The position numbers and the translations under genes were made by a program. From NCBI RefSeq assembly GCF_001556515.1, contig NZ_LSJA01000112.1, forward strand, positions 1 through 32,494: 32,494 nt of DNA. The letters are read 5' to 3'. The notes beneath the pieces were generated by a model that saw only the letters and a program-made list of their open reading frames with translations, had not been told where the DNA came from and ran no database searches. Shown one piece after another: positions 15,083 to 23,055 of this stretch; within the stretch, counting starts at the first letter, position 1, and the number at the start of each line of letters is the position of its first letter. Source of the stretch: Caulobacter sp. CCH9-E1 (GTDB taxonomy: Bacteria; Pseudomonadota; Alphaproteobacteria; Caulobacterales; Caulobacteraceae).

Positions 15083-16102
15083 ATGGACACCGCAGCAGCG
15101 GACGGTGACGTCGTCCAAGGGGCGAAGGTCGCGAATATTCAGGTAGCCGTGAACTACCCGATCGTCTCGGCTTATGAGTTCGAGTTTCTCAAGGAGGAGG
15201 AGGTCGTCCGCGAGCGGCTCGACAAATGCACGCTGTATCTGCTGGTCCAGCGGCCGCTGACCTACTTCGACAACGTGGTCCTCGACGACGGCGTCATTTC
15301 TTTCGAAATCGCGGACGGCGAAACGACGCCTTTGGCTTGCCGCGTAGACCTCGTCAATGCTGGCCTTTGCGGTCCCGGCGAAGCAATTTGCGTCGAGACC
15401 CATTATTTCACCAAGGCACCGGGCAAAGAGCAGCCATTTCGTGATGTAGGCGCGATCAAGCTGTTTCGAAAAGACAAAAGTTTGATCGTCTGGTGGAGTC
15501 CGCAGAAGCTTCTTTACGAGATGCTTGTGAGGGGACTCGAAGTCGACACCACGGGAAGCGGCGATCCCCTTTCGTTTTTAGACTTCACCGTTCTTTACGT
15601 GGGGAAAGCGTTCGACCAGAAAGTCTGGGACAGACTGACTGGGCACGAGAAGATGCAAAAGATCCTCACAGTGCAGAGCCCGGTGGGGGCCGCCCCCGCC
15701 GCGAGGGCACCGTTCGAGGTTTCCTTGATCTTGCTATCGGTCGTCGGCCTGACGGACGTTGCCGAGCTGCCGTACGGCGGAATGAGCGATGTCTCGGGCA
15801 TTCAGACGCTTTTGCATGACGTGGACCTGTCCGACTCAGAGGCCTTCGTACGCTTCATGAGCGAGCCCCTGGTCGCTTTGGGCGACGAGGCCATGACCAG
15901 GGAGGTGGAGGCTCAACTCATCCACCGTTTCAAACCGGAGTACAATTCGGTGATGTTCAAGAACTACCCGGAGATAGCAGGTGGCATGCGGTCGAAGGGG
16001 TACACATGGACAGATCTCATGATTGAGGATCTTCCCGCGTCATTGCGCACGCCTCACTTCAAAATCGGGCCGATGCTTCAGGAGGAAGCTGAGGCCAGCT
16101 AG
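15083..16102 (+). CDS. Uncharacterised protein with GIY-YIG-like C-terminal pattern
   Basis: I do not recognise this 339-aa protein as a named family. ATG 15083 is preceded by GGAGGG with 6-nt spacing, so it is preferred over the TTG at 15059. There is no signal peptide or membrane segment. Residues about 1-160 look like a beta-rich domain (ANIQVAVNYPIVSAYEF, VVLDDGVISFEI, ETHYFTKAPGKEQPF). After about residue 165 the order FLDFTVLYVGKAF...WDRLTGHEKMQKIL...EVSLILLSV...EVEAQLIHRFKPEYNSVMFKNYP resembles the GIY-YIG nuclease layout (Y-x-G, R...H, then E with a terminal P-x-YN), in diverged form. Codon use looks less GC-biased than neighbours, suggesting transfer. A role in DNA cleavage or phage defence is only a hypothesis. 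Confidence 0.75.
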   Translation: MDTAAADGDVVQGAKVANIQVAVNYPIVSAYEFEFLKEEEVVRERLDKCTLYLLVQRPLTYFDNVVLDDGVISFEIADGETTPLACRVDLVNAGLCGPGEAICVETHYFTKAPGKEQPFRDVGAIKLFRKDKSLIVWWSPQKLLYEMLVRGLEVDTTGSGDPLSFLDFTVLYVGKAFDQKVWDRLTGHEKMQKILTVQSPVGAAPAARAPFEVSLILLSVVGLTDVAELPYGGMSDVSGIQTLLHDVDLSDSEAFVRFMSEPLVALGDEAMTREVEAQLIHRFKPEYNSVMFKNYPEIAGGMRSKGYTWTDLMIEDLPASLRTPHFKIGPMLQEEAEAS

Positions 16103-16213
16103 GACAAGTGACTGAGACCCGTTGAAAGGTGTCGCAAGCGTGATCCTATCGGCTCCGCTGGGCGTCACTTAGACGGCCCCATCCTGAAGTCGCCAAGCCT
16201 GTGTGGATTGCCC

Positions 16214-17197
16214 GTGTCTATTCGAACCGTGTCATTTCGGCGTCTTTGCCTGATCATCTCCGCAGGAATCGCGCTTTCCGTCGTCGGCGCACTTCCCACC
16301 ATCGCCCAGGAACAGCCGGCGGCCGCACCGTCGTCACCTGTTGCTGACGCCGGTCTACCAGCGGCGGCGCAGACCGGCCTCGTACACACGCAGGACCAGG
16401 CGCGGGACAACGGTGCCAAGGGCTCCGAACCTTCAACGACCGCACAGAAGGAAGCCGTCGAGAAACCGGACAAGTCTTCGAAGTGGACCGCGCTCAGCTC
16501 GATCGCGGCGCTGATCGCTTCGCTGGCTGCCTTGATCGTCACGCCCCTCATGGCTCGCCTGAATGCCAACAAGCTCGCGGCGATCAGCGCCCGGGCCGTC
16601 GATGTGAGCGAGAAGCAGGCGGCGACCAGCCTCAGGTCCGTAGAAGTGGCCGACAAGAACGCCCAGGCCGCGGCCGACAATGTTGAAGTGGCCCGAACGA
16701 ACGCGGCGGCGGCGGCCCGCAATGTGGAGATCGCCGCAACGAATTCGGCCAATCTGGGCATTCATGCCGTGGCCCGCTTGCGCCAGGAATGGATCAACGA
16801 CTTGCGGGAGCTGATCGCGGATGTTCACTCCCTGCTGGGGAACTATCAGGATCCACCCCCGGGCGTGAAAGAGTCCGCCGCCGATCGAAAAGCCCGAGAG
16901 GCCCAGCAGCGGCTGGCCAATACCAAGGTCGCCAAGATCAAGTTGCTGCTCAATCCAACCGAAGTGCCTTCGCGCAATCTCCTCGATGCGATCCGAACCC
17001 TCGAAAAGCCCGGCACCCTGAAACAGCGGATGCGCCGCTCCAAATGGCTCATCATTTGGGGCGACATCGTCCTCAAGGAGGAGTGGGACCGGGTCCGCGC
17101 AGAGCTAACCGGCGCCGCCAGGCCAATCCTTGCCCGACGAAAACGGCCGGTGAGATCCTTCTTCGCCGCGGCGCTGAGGGGCACCCGATCGCGGTAG
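16214..17197 (+). CDS. Uncharacterised membrane protein with coiled-coil repeat
   Basis: Not a named family. GTG 16214 is chosen, with GGA about 7 nt upstream; TTG 16208 is two codons longer. The N-terminus is a signal peptide or first membrane helix (FRRLCLIISAGIALSVVGALPTIAQ), followed by a Pro/Ala/Glu-rich linker. A second membrane helix lies at about residues 92-117 (WTALSSIAALIASLAALIVTPL). Next comes an alanine-rich helical repeat of about 11 residues (SVEVADKNAQA, NVEVARTNAAA, NVEIAATNSAN), probably a coiled coil. The cytosolic C-terminal domain starts LRQEWINDLRELIADVHSLL, a pattern seen in many uncharacterised bacterial membrane proteins. The last 60 residues are strongly basic. It lies 111 bp after the GIY-YIG-like gene in the same orientation. 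Confidence 0.75.
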   Translation: MSIRTVSFRRLCLIISAGIALSVVGALPTIAQEQPAAAPSSPVADAGLPAAAQTGLVHTQDQARDNGAKGSEPSTTAQKEAVEKPDKSSKWTALSSIAALIASLAALIVTPLMARLNANKLAAISARAVDVSEKQAATSLRSVEVADKNAQAAADNVEVARTNAAAAARNVEIAATNSANLGIHAVARLRQEWINDLRELIADVHSLLGNYQDPPPGVKESAADRKAREAQQRLANTKVAKIKLLLNPTEVPSRNLLDAIRTLEKPGTLKQRMRRSKWLIIWGDIVLKEEWDRVRAELTGAARPILARRKRPVRSFFAAALRGTRSR

Positions 17198-17206
17198 GTC
17201 CCTGAG

Positions 17207-17225
17207 CTATAACCGTAGGGCATGG
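17207..17225. promoter_or_regulatory. Putative LysR-type operator, copy 1 (lyase/aap operon)
   Basis: CTATAACCGTAGGGCATGG fits CYATAA-N8-YATGG, a 19-bp partial palindrome with the ATA-N9-(T/C)AT spacing typical of LysR-family sites. It ends 75 bp before the lyase ATG. The same element precedes lysR, the M20 peptidase and the third receptor. Confidence 0.7.
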
Positions 17226-17239
17226 ACCGGTGCCTGACG

Positions 17240-17257
17240 GTCAATTGTGTTTCTACC
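17240..17257 (+). promoter_or_regulatory. Conserved core element GTCAATTGTnnTTCTACC, lyase/aap promoter
   Basis: GTCAATTGTGTTTCTACC lies 14 nt after operator copy 1 and is matched at 16 of 18 positions by the element at the same distance after the operator of the third receptor (26845-26862). TTGTGT within it may act as the -35 region; a clear -10 was not identified. Confidence 0.6.
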
Positions 17258-17300
17258 CGGCTGGCCCGAATGTCCGCTTCGAGATCAGTCGAGGGACACC

Positions 17301-18461
17301 ATGAAAGACCTGTCGCGCGTCGTGCACTACCCGGAAGTTTCGCACGAAGGCTACGCCAGCCTGCAGGTGCCGACCTACCGCGCCTCGACCATCGTCTTCG
17401 AAGACGCCGACGCCTATTCGAACCGAAAGTACCGGGGCCCCGACGGCTATACCTACGGACTGCACGGTACGCCGACGACCAAGACCCTCGAAGCCTATCT
17501 GACCGCGCTGGAAGGCGGCGAGCGCACGGTGATCGTGCCCTCGGGCCAGGCCGGGGCGACCATCGTCTTCCTCACCGTGCTGTTGCCGGGCGACAAGGTG
17601 CTGATCCCCGACACCGCCTATCCGCCAGTGCGCGGCTTCTGCGTGAACTATCTGAAGCCGCGCGGCATCGACCATGAGGTCTATGACCCGATGATCGGGG
17701 CGGGGATCGCCGACCTGATCGACGATCGGACCAAGCTCGTCTGGATCGAGTCCCCCGGCTCGACGACTATGGAATTTCAGGACGTGCCGGCGATCATCGC
17801 CGCGGCCCACGCCAAGGGCGCGCTGGTCGGTTGCGACAACACCTGGGCCACGCCCTTGCTGTTCAAGCCGCTGGTCCATGGCGCGGATTTCTCGATGGAA
17901 GCCCTGACCAAGTATGTCGGCGGTCACTCGGACCTGCTGCTGGGCTCGATCAGCGTCCGCGACGTCGAGCTATTCAAGGCGCTGAAGGCCACGACCCGGA
18001 TGATCGGCATCGGCGTCTCGCCCGACGAGGTGCAGCTGGCCATCCGTGGCCTGCAGACCATGGGTGTGCGCCTGGCCCATGTCGGCAAGGTCGGCACGGA
18101 CCTGGCCCATAAGATCGTCGGCCTGCCCGGCGTGGAGCGCGTGCTGCATCCGGCCTTGCCCGAGTGCCCCGGCCGAGAGTTCTGGGAACGCGACTTTGCC
18201 GGGGCCAGCGGCCTCTTTGCCGTGGTGCTGAAGCCGGGTGTCGACGACAAGCTCGGCCCGGCTCTGACCGCGCTCAAGACCTTCACCATCGGCGCCTCCT
18301 GGGGCGGCGTTCGCAGCCTGATCGTACCGATGGACATCCGTCCAGACCGGGTGGCCGTGCCGTGGACGGAAGAGGGGACCATCCTGCGCATCAGCATCGG
18401 TCTGGAAGATCCTGAGGATCTGTGGGCCGACCTGGAAGGCCTGTTCGCGGCCTTGGCCTAA
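17301..18461 (+). CDS. metC: Cystathionine beta-lyase-family PLP enzyme
   Basis: Cytosolic PLP-dependent C-S lyase of the Cys/Met metabolism family, 386 aa. ATG 17301 follows GAGGGA by 4 nt. Fold-type I landmarks: YTYGLHGTPTTKTLE, the PLP-phosphate region VPSGQAGATIVF, LVWIESPGSTTMEFQD, the ring-binding Asp179 in GCDNTWATP and the Schiff-base Lys204 in EALTKYVGGHSD. GASWGGVRSL and ILRISIGLEDPEDLWADLE complete the family. It should split cystathionine (or cystine/related thio-amino acids) into a thiol, pyruvate and ammonia through an enamine. The order metC then aapJQMP is known in rhizobia; a RidA-family gene ends this operon, matching removal of the enamine product. Twenty-one bp separate it from aapJ. 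Confidence 0.9.
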   Translation: MKDLSRVVHYPEVSHEGYASLQVPTYRASTIVFEDADAYSNRKYRGPDGYTYGLHGTPTTKTLEAYLTALEGGERTVIVPSGQAGATIVFLTVLLPGDKVLIPDTAYPPVRGFCVNYLKPRGIDHEVYDPMIGAGIADLIDDRTKLVWIESPGSTTMEFQDVPAIIAAAHAKGALVGCDNTWATPLLFKPLVHGADFSMEALTKYVGGHSDLLLGSISVRDVELFKALKATTRMIGIGVSPDEVQLAIRGLQTMGVRLAHVGKVGTDLAHKIVGLPGVERVLHPALPECPGREFWERDFAGASGLFAVVLKPGVDDKLGPALTALKTFTIGASWGGVRSLIVPMDIRPDRVAVPWTEEGTILRISIGLEDPEDLWADLEGLFAALA

Positions 18462-18482
18462 GGCGAGCGGAGGGGCGAGGAC

Positions 18483-19526
18483 ATGCGCGCACTGGTCTCG
18501 ATGGTTCTGGCGGCGGGGGTCCTTTGTGGACTCGCGGCCTGCGCAGAGAAGCCCAAGGACAAGTCCGGCGGTGGCGGGGCGACCCTCGCGGCCGTCCGCA
18601 AGCGCGGCTACGTGATCTGCGGCGCCAGCCCGCTGACCGTCGGCTTCGGCATGCCCGACAAGAAGGGCTATTGGCGAGGCCTCGATGTCGATACCTGCCG
18701 CGCGGTCGCGGCCGCCGCCCTGGGCGACAAGGACAAGGTCCGCTTCGTGCCCCTGACCGGCCAGCAGCGCCTGACCGCCTTGCAGAGCGGTGAGATCGAC
18801 GTCCTGCCCCGGACCACGACCTGGACGCTGTCGCGCGACGGCAACGGCGTGAACTTCGCTTTTCCCAATTACTACGACTATGTCGGACTACTGGTGCCCA
18901 AGTCGGCAAAGGTCGGGAACGTGAAAGACCTCGCCGGTGCGTCTGTGTGCGTCCAGACCGGTTCGACGACCGAGGTGACCTTCACCGACGTCTCGCGGCA
19001 GTATGGCCTTGGCCTGCACGCCGTGGTGTTCGACAGCGTCCAGGCCACGCGCCAAGCCTTCTTCAGCGGCCGCTGCGACGCCCTGATCACCGACGCCTCG
19101 GCCCTGGCCTCGGTGCGCGCCACCCAGGCGGCCAATCCCGACGACTACGTGATCATCCCGGCCAATGACGAGGTCGCGCCGCTGACGCCGGCTGTCCGCC
19201 ACGGCGACGACCAGTGGTTCGACATCGTCAAATGGTCGTTCCAGGCCATGCTGATGGGCGAGCAGCTGGGGATCACCTCGGCCAATGCCGAAGCCATGCT
19301 GAAATCCGACAGCCCGACCGTCCGTCGCTTCCTCGGCGTCGAGAAGGGCAACGGCAAGGCGCTGGGGCTGAATGAGGCTTTCGCCTACGACGTGGTCCAT
19401 CAGGTCGGCAACTATGCCGAGGTTTATGACCGCAACGTCGGCAAGGACAGCAAGCTGAAGATCGACCGTGGCCTCAACCGCCTGCAGCGCGACGGGGGGC
19501 TGATGGTCCCCCTGGCCTTCAACTGA
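18483..19526 (+). CDS. aapJ: General L-amino-acid ABC transporter substrate-binding protein
   Basis: Periplasmic amino-acid receptor of the AapJ type, 347 aa. The start MRALVSMVLAAGVLCGLAAC contains a lipobox (LAAC, Cys20), so it is probably a lipoprotein rather than the soluble form usual for AapJ. Family landmarks are TLAAVRKRGYVICGAS, GYWRGLDVDTCRAVAAAALGD, LTALQSGEIDVLPRTTTWTLSRD, VQTGSTTE, FFSGRCDALITDASALAS, DDYVIIPANDEVAPLTP and NYAEVYDRNVG. It delivers amino acids to the AapQ/AapM permease. It lies directly between the lyase and aapQ, 8 bp from the latter. Confidence 0.93.
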   Translation: MRALVSMVLAAGVLCGLAACAEKPKDKSGGGGATLAAVRKRGYVICGASPLTVGFGMPDKKGYWRGLDVDTCRAVAAAALGDKDKVRFVPLTGQQRLTALQSGEIDVLPRTTTWTLSRDGNGVNFAFPNYYDYVGLLVPKSAKVGNVKDLAGASVCVQTGSTTEVTFTDVSRQYGLGLHAVVFDSVQATRQAFFSGRCDALITDASALASVRATQAANPDDYVIIPANDEVAPLTPAVRHGDDQWFDIVKWSFQAMLMGEQLGITSANAEAMLKSDSPTVRRFLGVEKGNGKALGLNEAFAYDVVHQVGNYAEVYDRNVGKDSKLKIDRGLNRLQRDGGLMVPLAFN

Positions 19527-19534
19527 GCGCGCCC

Positions 19535-20662
19535 ATGTCGGGGCTCGCGCCAACCCAAGGCCGTCTTCGCGGTCTCGTCTACCAAGGCCTGGTGATCCTG
19601 GCCGTGGCCGGCGTCGCAGCCTGGCTGGTCGGCAACACACTGGCAAACCTGGCCAAGCGCGGCATCACCGTCGGCTTCGACTTCGTCACCCGCTCGGCCC
19701 GCTTCCCGATCTCCGAGGGCGTCTTGCCCTACCAGCCGTCAGACAGCTTCGCCTGGGCGTTCGCGGCCGGCCTGGCCAACACCCTGATGCTGGCCATCGT
19801 CATCGGCGCGGTCTCGACGGCGCTGGGCCTGGTCGTCGCCCTGGCGCGCCGCTCTCAGAACCCGTTGGCGCGCGGCGTCTCGACCGTCTTCGTCGAGGCG
19901 CTGCGCAACACGCCGCTCGTGGTGCAGCTCTTGTTCTGGTACGCGCTGGTCACCGTCGGACTGCCAAATGTCCACGCGGCGATGAGCCCGATCGAGGGCG
20001 TCTTCCTGACGGATCGCGGCCTCTATCTGCCGGGACTGCGGCTCTCGAGCGCGGCGCTGTTCCTGACGCTCAGCGCGGTCGTGGTGATCGCGGGCGGCGC
20101 GGCCTACGCCCAGCGCGAGATCGGCAAGCGTGGGATGATCCTCGGCGGCGCGGGGCTGGTCGCGCTCTCGCTGCTGGGTCTGGCGGTGAAGGCCGGCGTG
20201 ACCGTCGAGACGCCCCGCCTGGGCCACTTCAACTACGCCGGCGGTTTTGCCCTGACGCCCGAGCTGGTCGCTCTGCTGCTGGGCCTGATCCTCTATTCGG
20301 CGGCCTTCATCGGCGAGATCATCCGGGGCGGCATCGACGCCGTGCCGATCGGGCAGTGGGAAGCGGGCAGGGCGCTGGGCCTCTCGGAGCGCCAGACCCT
20401 GCGGTTGGTCGTCATCCCTCAGGCCCTGCGCGTGATCATCCCGCCGATGACCAGCCAGTACGTCAACGTGGTCAAGAACACGACCCTGGCCCTGGTCGTC
20501 GGCTATCCGGACATTTCTTCGGTGATCGCCACCACCATCAACCAGACGGGCCAGGCCGTGGAGGGCGTCCTCGTCCTGATGGCGGTGTTCCTGACCCTTA
20601 GCCTCTCGGCCTCGCTGTTCATGAACTGGTACAACCGCCGCATCGCGCTGGTGCAACGATGA
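19535..20662 (+). CDS. aapQ: Amino-acid ABC transporter permease AapQ
   Basis: Inner-membrane permease subunit of 375 aa, normal for AapQ, which is longer than HisQ-type permeases. It has many hydrophobic helices (LVYQGLVILAVAGVAAWLVGNTLANLA, LANTLMLAIVIGAVSTALGLVVALA). The HisM-type pattern EALRNTPLVVQLLFWYA comes before an insertion with extra helices. The cytoplasmic EAA loop contacting the ATPase is QWEAGRALGLSERQTLRLVVIPQALRVIIPPM. The last codons overlap the start of aapM by 4 bp (ATGA), so the two are translationally coupled. Confidence 0.94.
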   Translation: MSGLAPTQGRLRGLVYQGLVILAVAGVAAWLVGNTLANLAKRGITVGFDFVTRSARFPISEGVLPYQPSDSFAWAFAAGLANTLMLAIVIGAVSTALGLVVALARRSQNPLARGVSTVFVEALRNTPLVVQLLFWYALVTVGLPNVHAAMSPIEGVFLTDRGLYLPGLRLSSAALFLTLSAVVVIAGGAAYAQREIGKRGMILGGAGLVALSLLGLAVKAGVTVETPRLGHFNYAGGFALTPELVALLLGLILYSAAFIGEIIRGGIDAVPIGQWEAGRALGLSERQTLRLVVIPQALRVIIPPMTSQYVNVVKNTTLALVVGYPDISSVIATTINQTGQAVEGVLVLMAVFLTLSLSASLFMNWYNRRIALVQR

Positions 20663-21777
20663 GCACGCAAGCCGTCCCACCCAGCGTCGCCCAGGTCTTC
20701 CTGCGCACCGAGACGCTGACCGCCGAGCCGCCGCCGCCCCGGGCGCGCCTCGATCTGGTCAAGGCGCTGTTTGGCGACCTGGCCACGAGTCTCGCCACCC
20801 TGCTGATCGCCGCCCTGGTGATCCTGGCCCTGCCCAAGCTGCTGTCTTGGGGCGTGATCAATGCCGTCTGGAGCGGCGAGGGCGCGGCCTGTACCGGCGT
20901 CGGGGCCTGCTGGGCCTTTCTGCGTGACAAGCATCCGCAGATCCTGTTCGGCATCTATCCGCCGGAAGAGCAGTGGCGATCGATGCTGGTCGTGGCGATC
21001 TTCCTGGGCCTTTCGCTTTGGAGCCTGCCGCCCCGCCACTGGACGCGTGTCACCCTCGCGGCCTGGGGCGTGGGCACGGCGGCCGTGCTGGTGCTGATGG
21101 GCGGAGGCGTCTTCGGCCTGGAGGAGGTCTCGACCTCCGACTGGGGCGGCTTGCCGATCACCCTGTTGCTAACCGTCAGTTCGTTGGGCCTGGGTTTTCC
21201 GCTGGCCGTAGTCCTGGCACTGGCGCGCCAGTCGGATCTGCCAGTGCCGCGCATGATCGCCGTGGCCCTGATCGAGATCGTCCGCGGCCTGCCGCTGCTT
21301 AGCATCCTCTATGTGGCCGCGATCATGCTGCCGATCATGCTCCCCGACGGCGTGACGATCGACAAGCTGCTGCGAGCCCTGGAGGCGCTGACGGTGTTTT
21401 CCGCGGCCTATTTGGCCGAGGTGTTGCGCGGCGGCCTGCAGACCATCCCGCCCGGACAGGCCGAGGCGGCCCGCGCCTTGGGCCTGACGTGGTTCCAGAC
21501 CACGCGGCTGGTCGTCCTGCCCCAAGCCATCGCCAAGGTGATCCCGCCGCTGACCAACACCGTGGTTGTGATCGTCAAGAACACCAGCCTCGTCCTGGTC
21601 GTGGGTCTGTTCGACCTGCTCAGCTCCGGCCGCGCGGCCCTGGCCGACCCGGCCTGGCCTGGTCCCTATGCCGAGACCTACCTCTTCATCGCCCTGATCT
21701 ATTTCGCGATCTGCTTTTCGGTGTCGCGCTACGCGGCCTGGCTGGAGCGTCGCGCCGCCTTCGGAGTCCGCCGATGA
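20659..21777 (+). CDS. aapM: Amino-acid ABC transporter permease AapM
   Basis: Partner permease of 372 aa. A soluble N-terminus (VFLRTETLTAEPPPPRARLDLV) precedes the first helix (LATSLATLLIAALVILALPKLLSW). Then come IEIVRGLPLLSILYVAAIMLP and the EAA loop QAEAARALGLTWFQTTRLVVLPQAIAKVIPPL; VVIVKNTSLVLVVGLFDLL is the typical end region. It overlaps aapQ upstream and aapP downstream by 4 bp each (ATGA), a fully coupled transporter operon. Confidence 0.94.
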   Translation: MSTQAVPPSVAQVFLRTETLTAEPPPPRARLDLVKALFGDLATSLATLLIAALVILALPKLLSWGVINAVWSGEGAACTGVGACWAFLRDKHPQILFGIYPPEEQWRSMLVVAIFLGLSLWSLPPRHWTRVTLAAWGVGTAAVLVLMGGGVFGLEEVSTSDWGGLPITLLLTVSSLGLGFPLAVVLALARQSDLPVPRMIAVALIEIVRGLPLLSILYVAAIMLPIMLPDGVTIDKLLRALEALTVFSAAYLAEVLRGGLQTIPPGQAEAARALGLTWFQTTRLVVLPQAIAKVIPPLTNTVVVIVKNTSLVLVVGLFDLLSSGRAALADPAWPGPYAETYLFIALIYFAICFSVSRYAAWLERRAAFGVRR

Positions 21778-22517
21778 CCGATACCCCTGCCGCCGTCGAG
21801 CTGTCCGGCGTCCACAAGTGGTACGGCGACTACCACGCCCTGCGCGATGTCACGCTCAGCGTGGCCAGCGGCGAGAAGATCGTGGTCTGCGGACCCTCGG
21901 GCTCCGGCAAGTCGACCATGATCCGTTGCGTCAATCGCCTGGAGGCCCATCATCGCGGCCACATCCGGGTGGGGGGCGTCGAGCTGACCGGCGATCCCAA
22001 GACCATCGACGCTACGCGGCGCGAGGTCGGCATGGTGTTCCAGAGCTTCAACCTCTTCCCGCACCTGACGATCCTGGAGAACTGCACCCTGGCCCAGACC
22101 TGGGCCAAGAAGGTGCCGCAGAAAGTCGCCCAGGAGACGGCCATGCGCTACCTCGAGCGCGTGCGCATCCCCGAGCAGGCCGGCAAGTATCCGGGCCAGC
22201 TGTCGGGTGGCCAGCAGCAGCGCGTGGCCATCGCCCGGTCGCTGTGCATGGACCCGAAGGTCATGCTGTTCGACGAGCCGACCTCGGCCTTGGACGCCGA
22301 GATGGTCAAGGAGGTGCTCGACATCATGGTCGAGCTGGCCGCCGAGGGCATGACCATGATCTGCGTCACCCACGAGATGGGCTTTGCCCGCCAGGCCGCC
22401 GATCGGGTGGTGTTCATGGACGCCGGCCAAATCCTGGAGGTCGCGCCGCCGGGCGAATTCTTCGCCGCCCCGCGCCATGAGCGCACCCGCCAGTTCCTGG
22501 CCCAGGTGCTGCACTAA
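21774..22517 (+). CDS. aapP: Amino-acid ABC transporter ATP-binding protein AapP
   Basis: Cytoplasmic ATPase of the polar-amino-acid ABC class, 247 aa. ATG 21774 overlaps the aapM stop; the long upstream open frame is a shadow of aapM. Walker A is GPSGSGKST (residues 40-48), the Q-loop is VFQSFNLFPHLT, the signature is LSGGQQQR, Walker B is VMLFDEPTSALD and the H-loop His lies in CVTHEMGF. The set JQMP is complete, so the importer should be functional. Confidence 0.95.
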   Translation: MTDTPAAVELSGVHKWYGDYHALRDVTLSVASGEKIVVCGPSGSGKSTMIRCVNRLEAHHRGHIRVGGVELTGDPKTIDATRREVGMVFQSFNLFPHLTILENCTLAQTWAKKVPQKVAQETAMRYLERVRIPEQAGKYPGQLSGGQQQRVAIARSLCMDPKVMLFDEPTSALDAEMVKEVLDIMVELAAEGMTMICVTHEMGFARQAADRVVFMDAGQILEVAPPGEFFAAPRHERTRQFLAQVLH

Positions 22518-22549
22518 CCTTCACCCTTTTCGCCAGCTGAAGTTTGACC

Positions 22550-22569
22550 GCCGCGCGCTTCGCGCCGGC
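22550..22569 (+). other. Stem-loop between aapP and the RidA-family gene
   Basis: GCCG-(C)-GCGC, loop TTC, GCGC-CGGC, ending 2 nt before the AAGGAG ribosome site of the next gene. No T-run. It probably marks a processing or stability point inside one transcript. Confidence 0.4.
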
Positions 22570-22584
22570 GCAAGGAGCCTATCC

Positions 22585-23046
22585 ATGCCCAAGATCGATC
22601 AACGCCTCGCACAGCTGGGCATCGTGCTGCCGGCCCTAACCCCGCCGGTAGCCAACTACGTGCCGTCGGTCCGCTCGGGCAATATCGTCCATATCTCCGG
22701 CCAGCTCTCGCTGGACGTTGGTGGCGGCATCAAGGGCGTGGTCGGCGAGGCCGTCGACATCGACCAGGCCGTGGCGGCCGCGCGGCTCTGCGGGATCAAC
22801 CTGATCGCCCAATTCAAGGCGGCCTGCGAGGGCGACCTCGATCGGCTGGTCCGCGTGATCAAGCTGGGCGGCTTCGTGCAGGCCGGTCCCGGCTTCCACG
22901 ACATCCCCAAGGTCATCAACGGCTGCTCGGACCTGATGGTCGAAGTCTTCGGCGACGTCGGCCGTCACGCCCGCTCTGCCGTCGGCGTCTACCAGCTACC
23001 CTTGGGCTTCGCCGTCGAGGTCGACGCCATTATTGAGGTCGCGTGA
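22585..23046 (+). CDS. RidA/YjgF-family enamine deaminase, long subgroup
   Basis: Small cytosolic trimeric protein of the RidA (YjgF/YER057c/UK114) superfamily, 153 aa, the longer subgroup rather than the 125-130-aa archetype. ATG 22585 follows AAGGAG by 7 nt. Motifs are VRSGNIVHISGQLS, ARLCGINLIAQFKAACEGDLDRLVRVIKLGGFVQ, and the C-terminal active-site region RHARSAVGVYQLPLGFAVEVDAI. Arg130 occupies the position of the arginine that anchors the substrate carboxylate. RidA proteins hydrolyse 2-aminoacrylate-type enamines released by PLP lyases. Placement behind a C-S lyase and amino-acid importer fits that job. It ends 9 bp from the convergent gene. Confidence 0.88.
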   Translation: MPKIDQRLAQLGIVLPALTPPVANYVPSVRSGNIVHISGQLSLDVGGGIKGVVGEAVDIDQAVAAARLCGINLIAQFKAACEGDLDRLVRVIKLGGFVQAGPGFHDIPKVINGCSDLMVEVFGDVGRHARSAVGVYQLPLGFAVEVDAIIEVA

Positions 23047-23055
23047 CGAGTCAGA

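Noticed and set aside
16106..16170. AAGTGAC...GTCACTT inverted repeat between the two accessory genes
   Set aside because: Seven-base arms 51 nt apart are expected often by chance and nothing else supports a site.
23047..23055. Terminator between the convergent RidA-family and Ntn-like genes
   Set aside because: Only 9 bp separate the stops and no hairpin with T-run was found on either strand.
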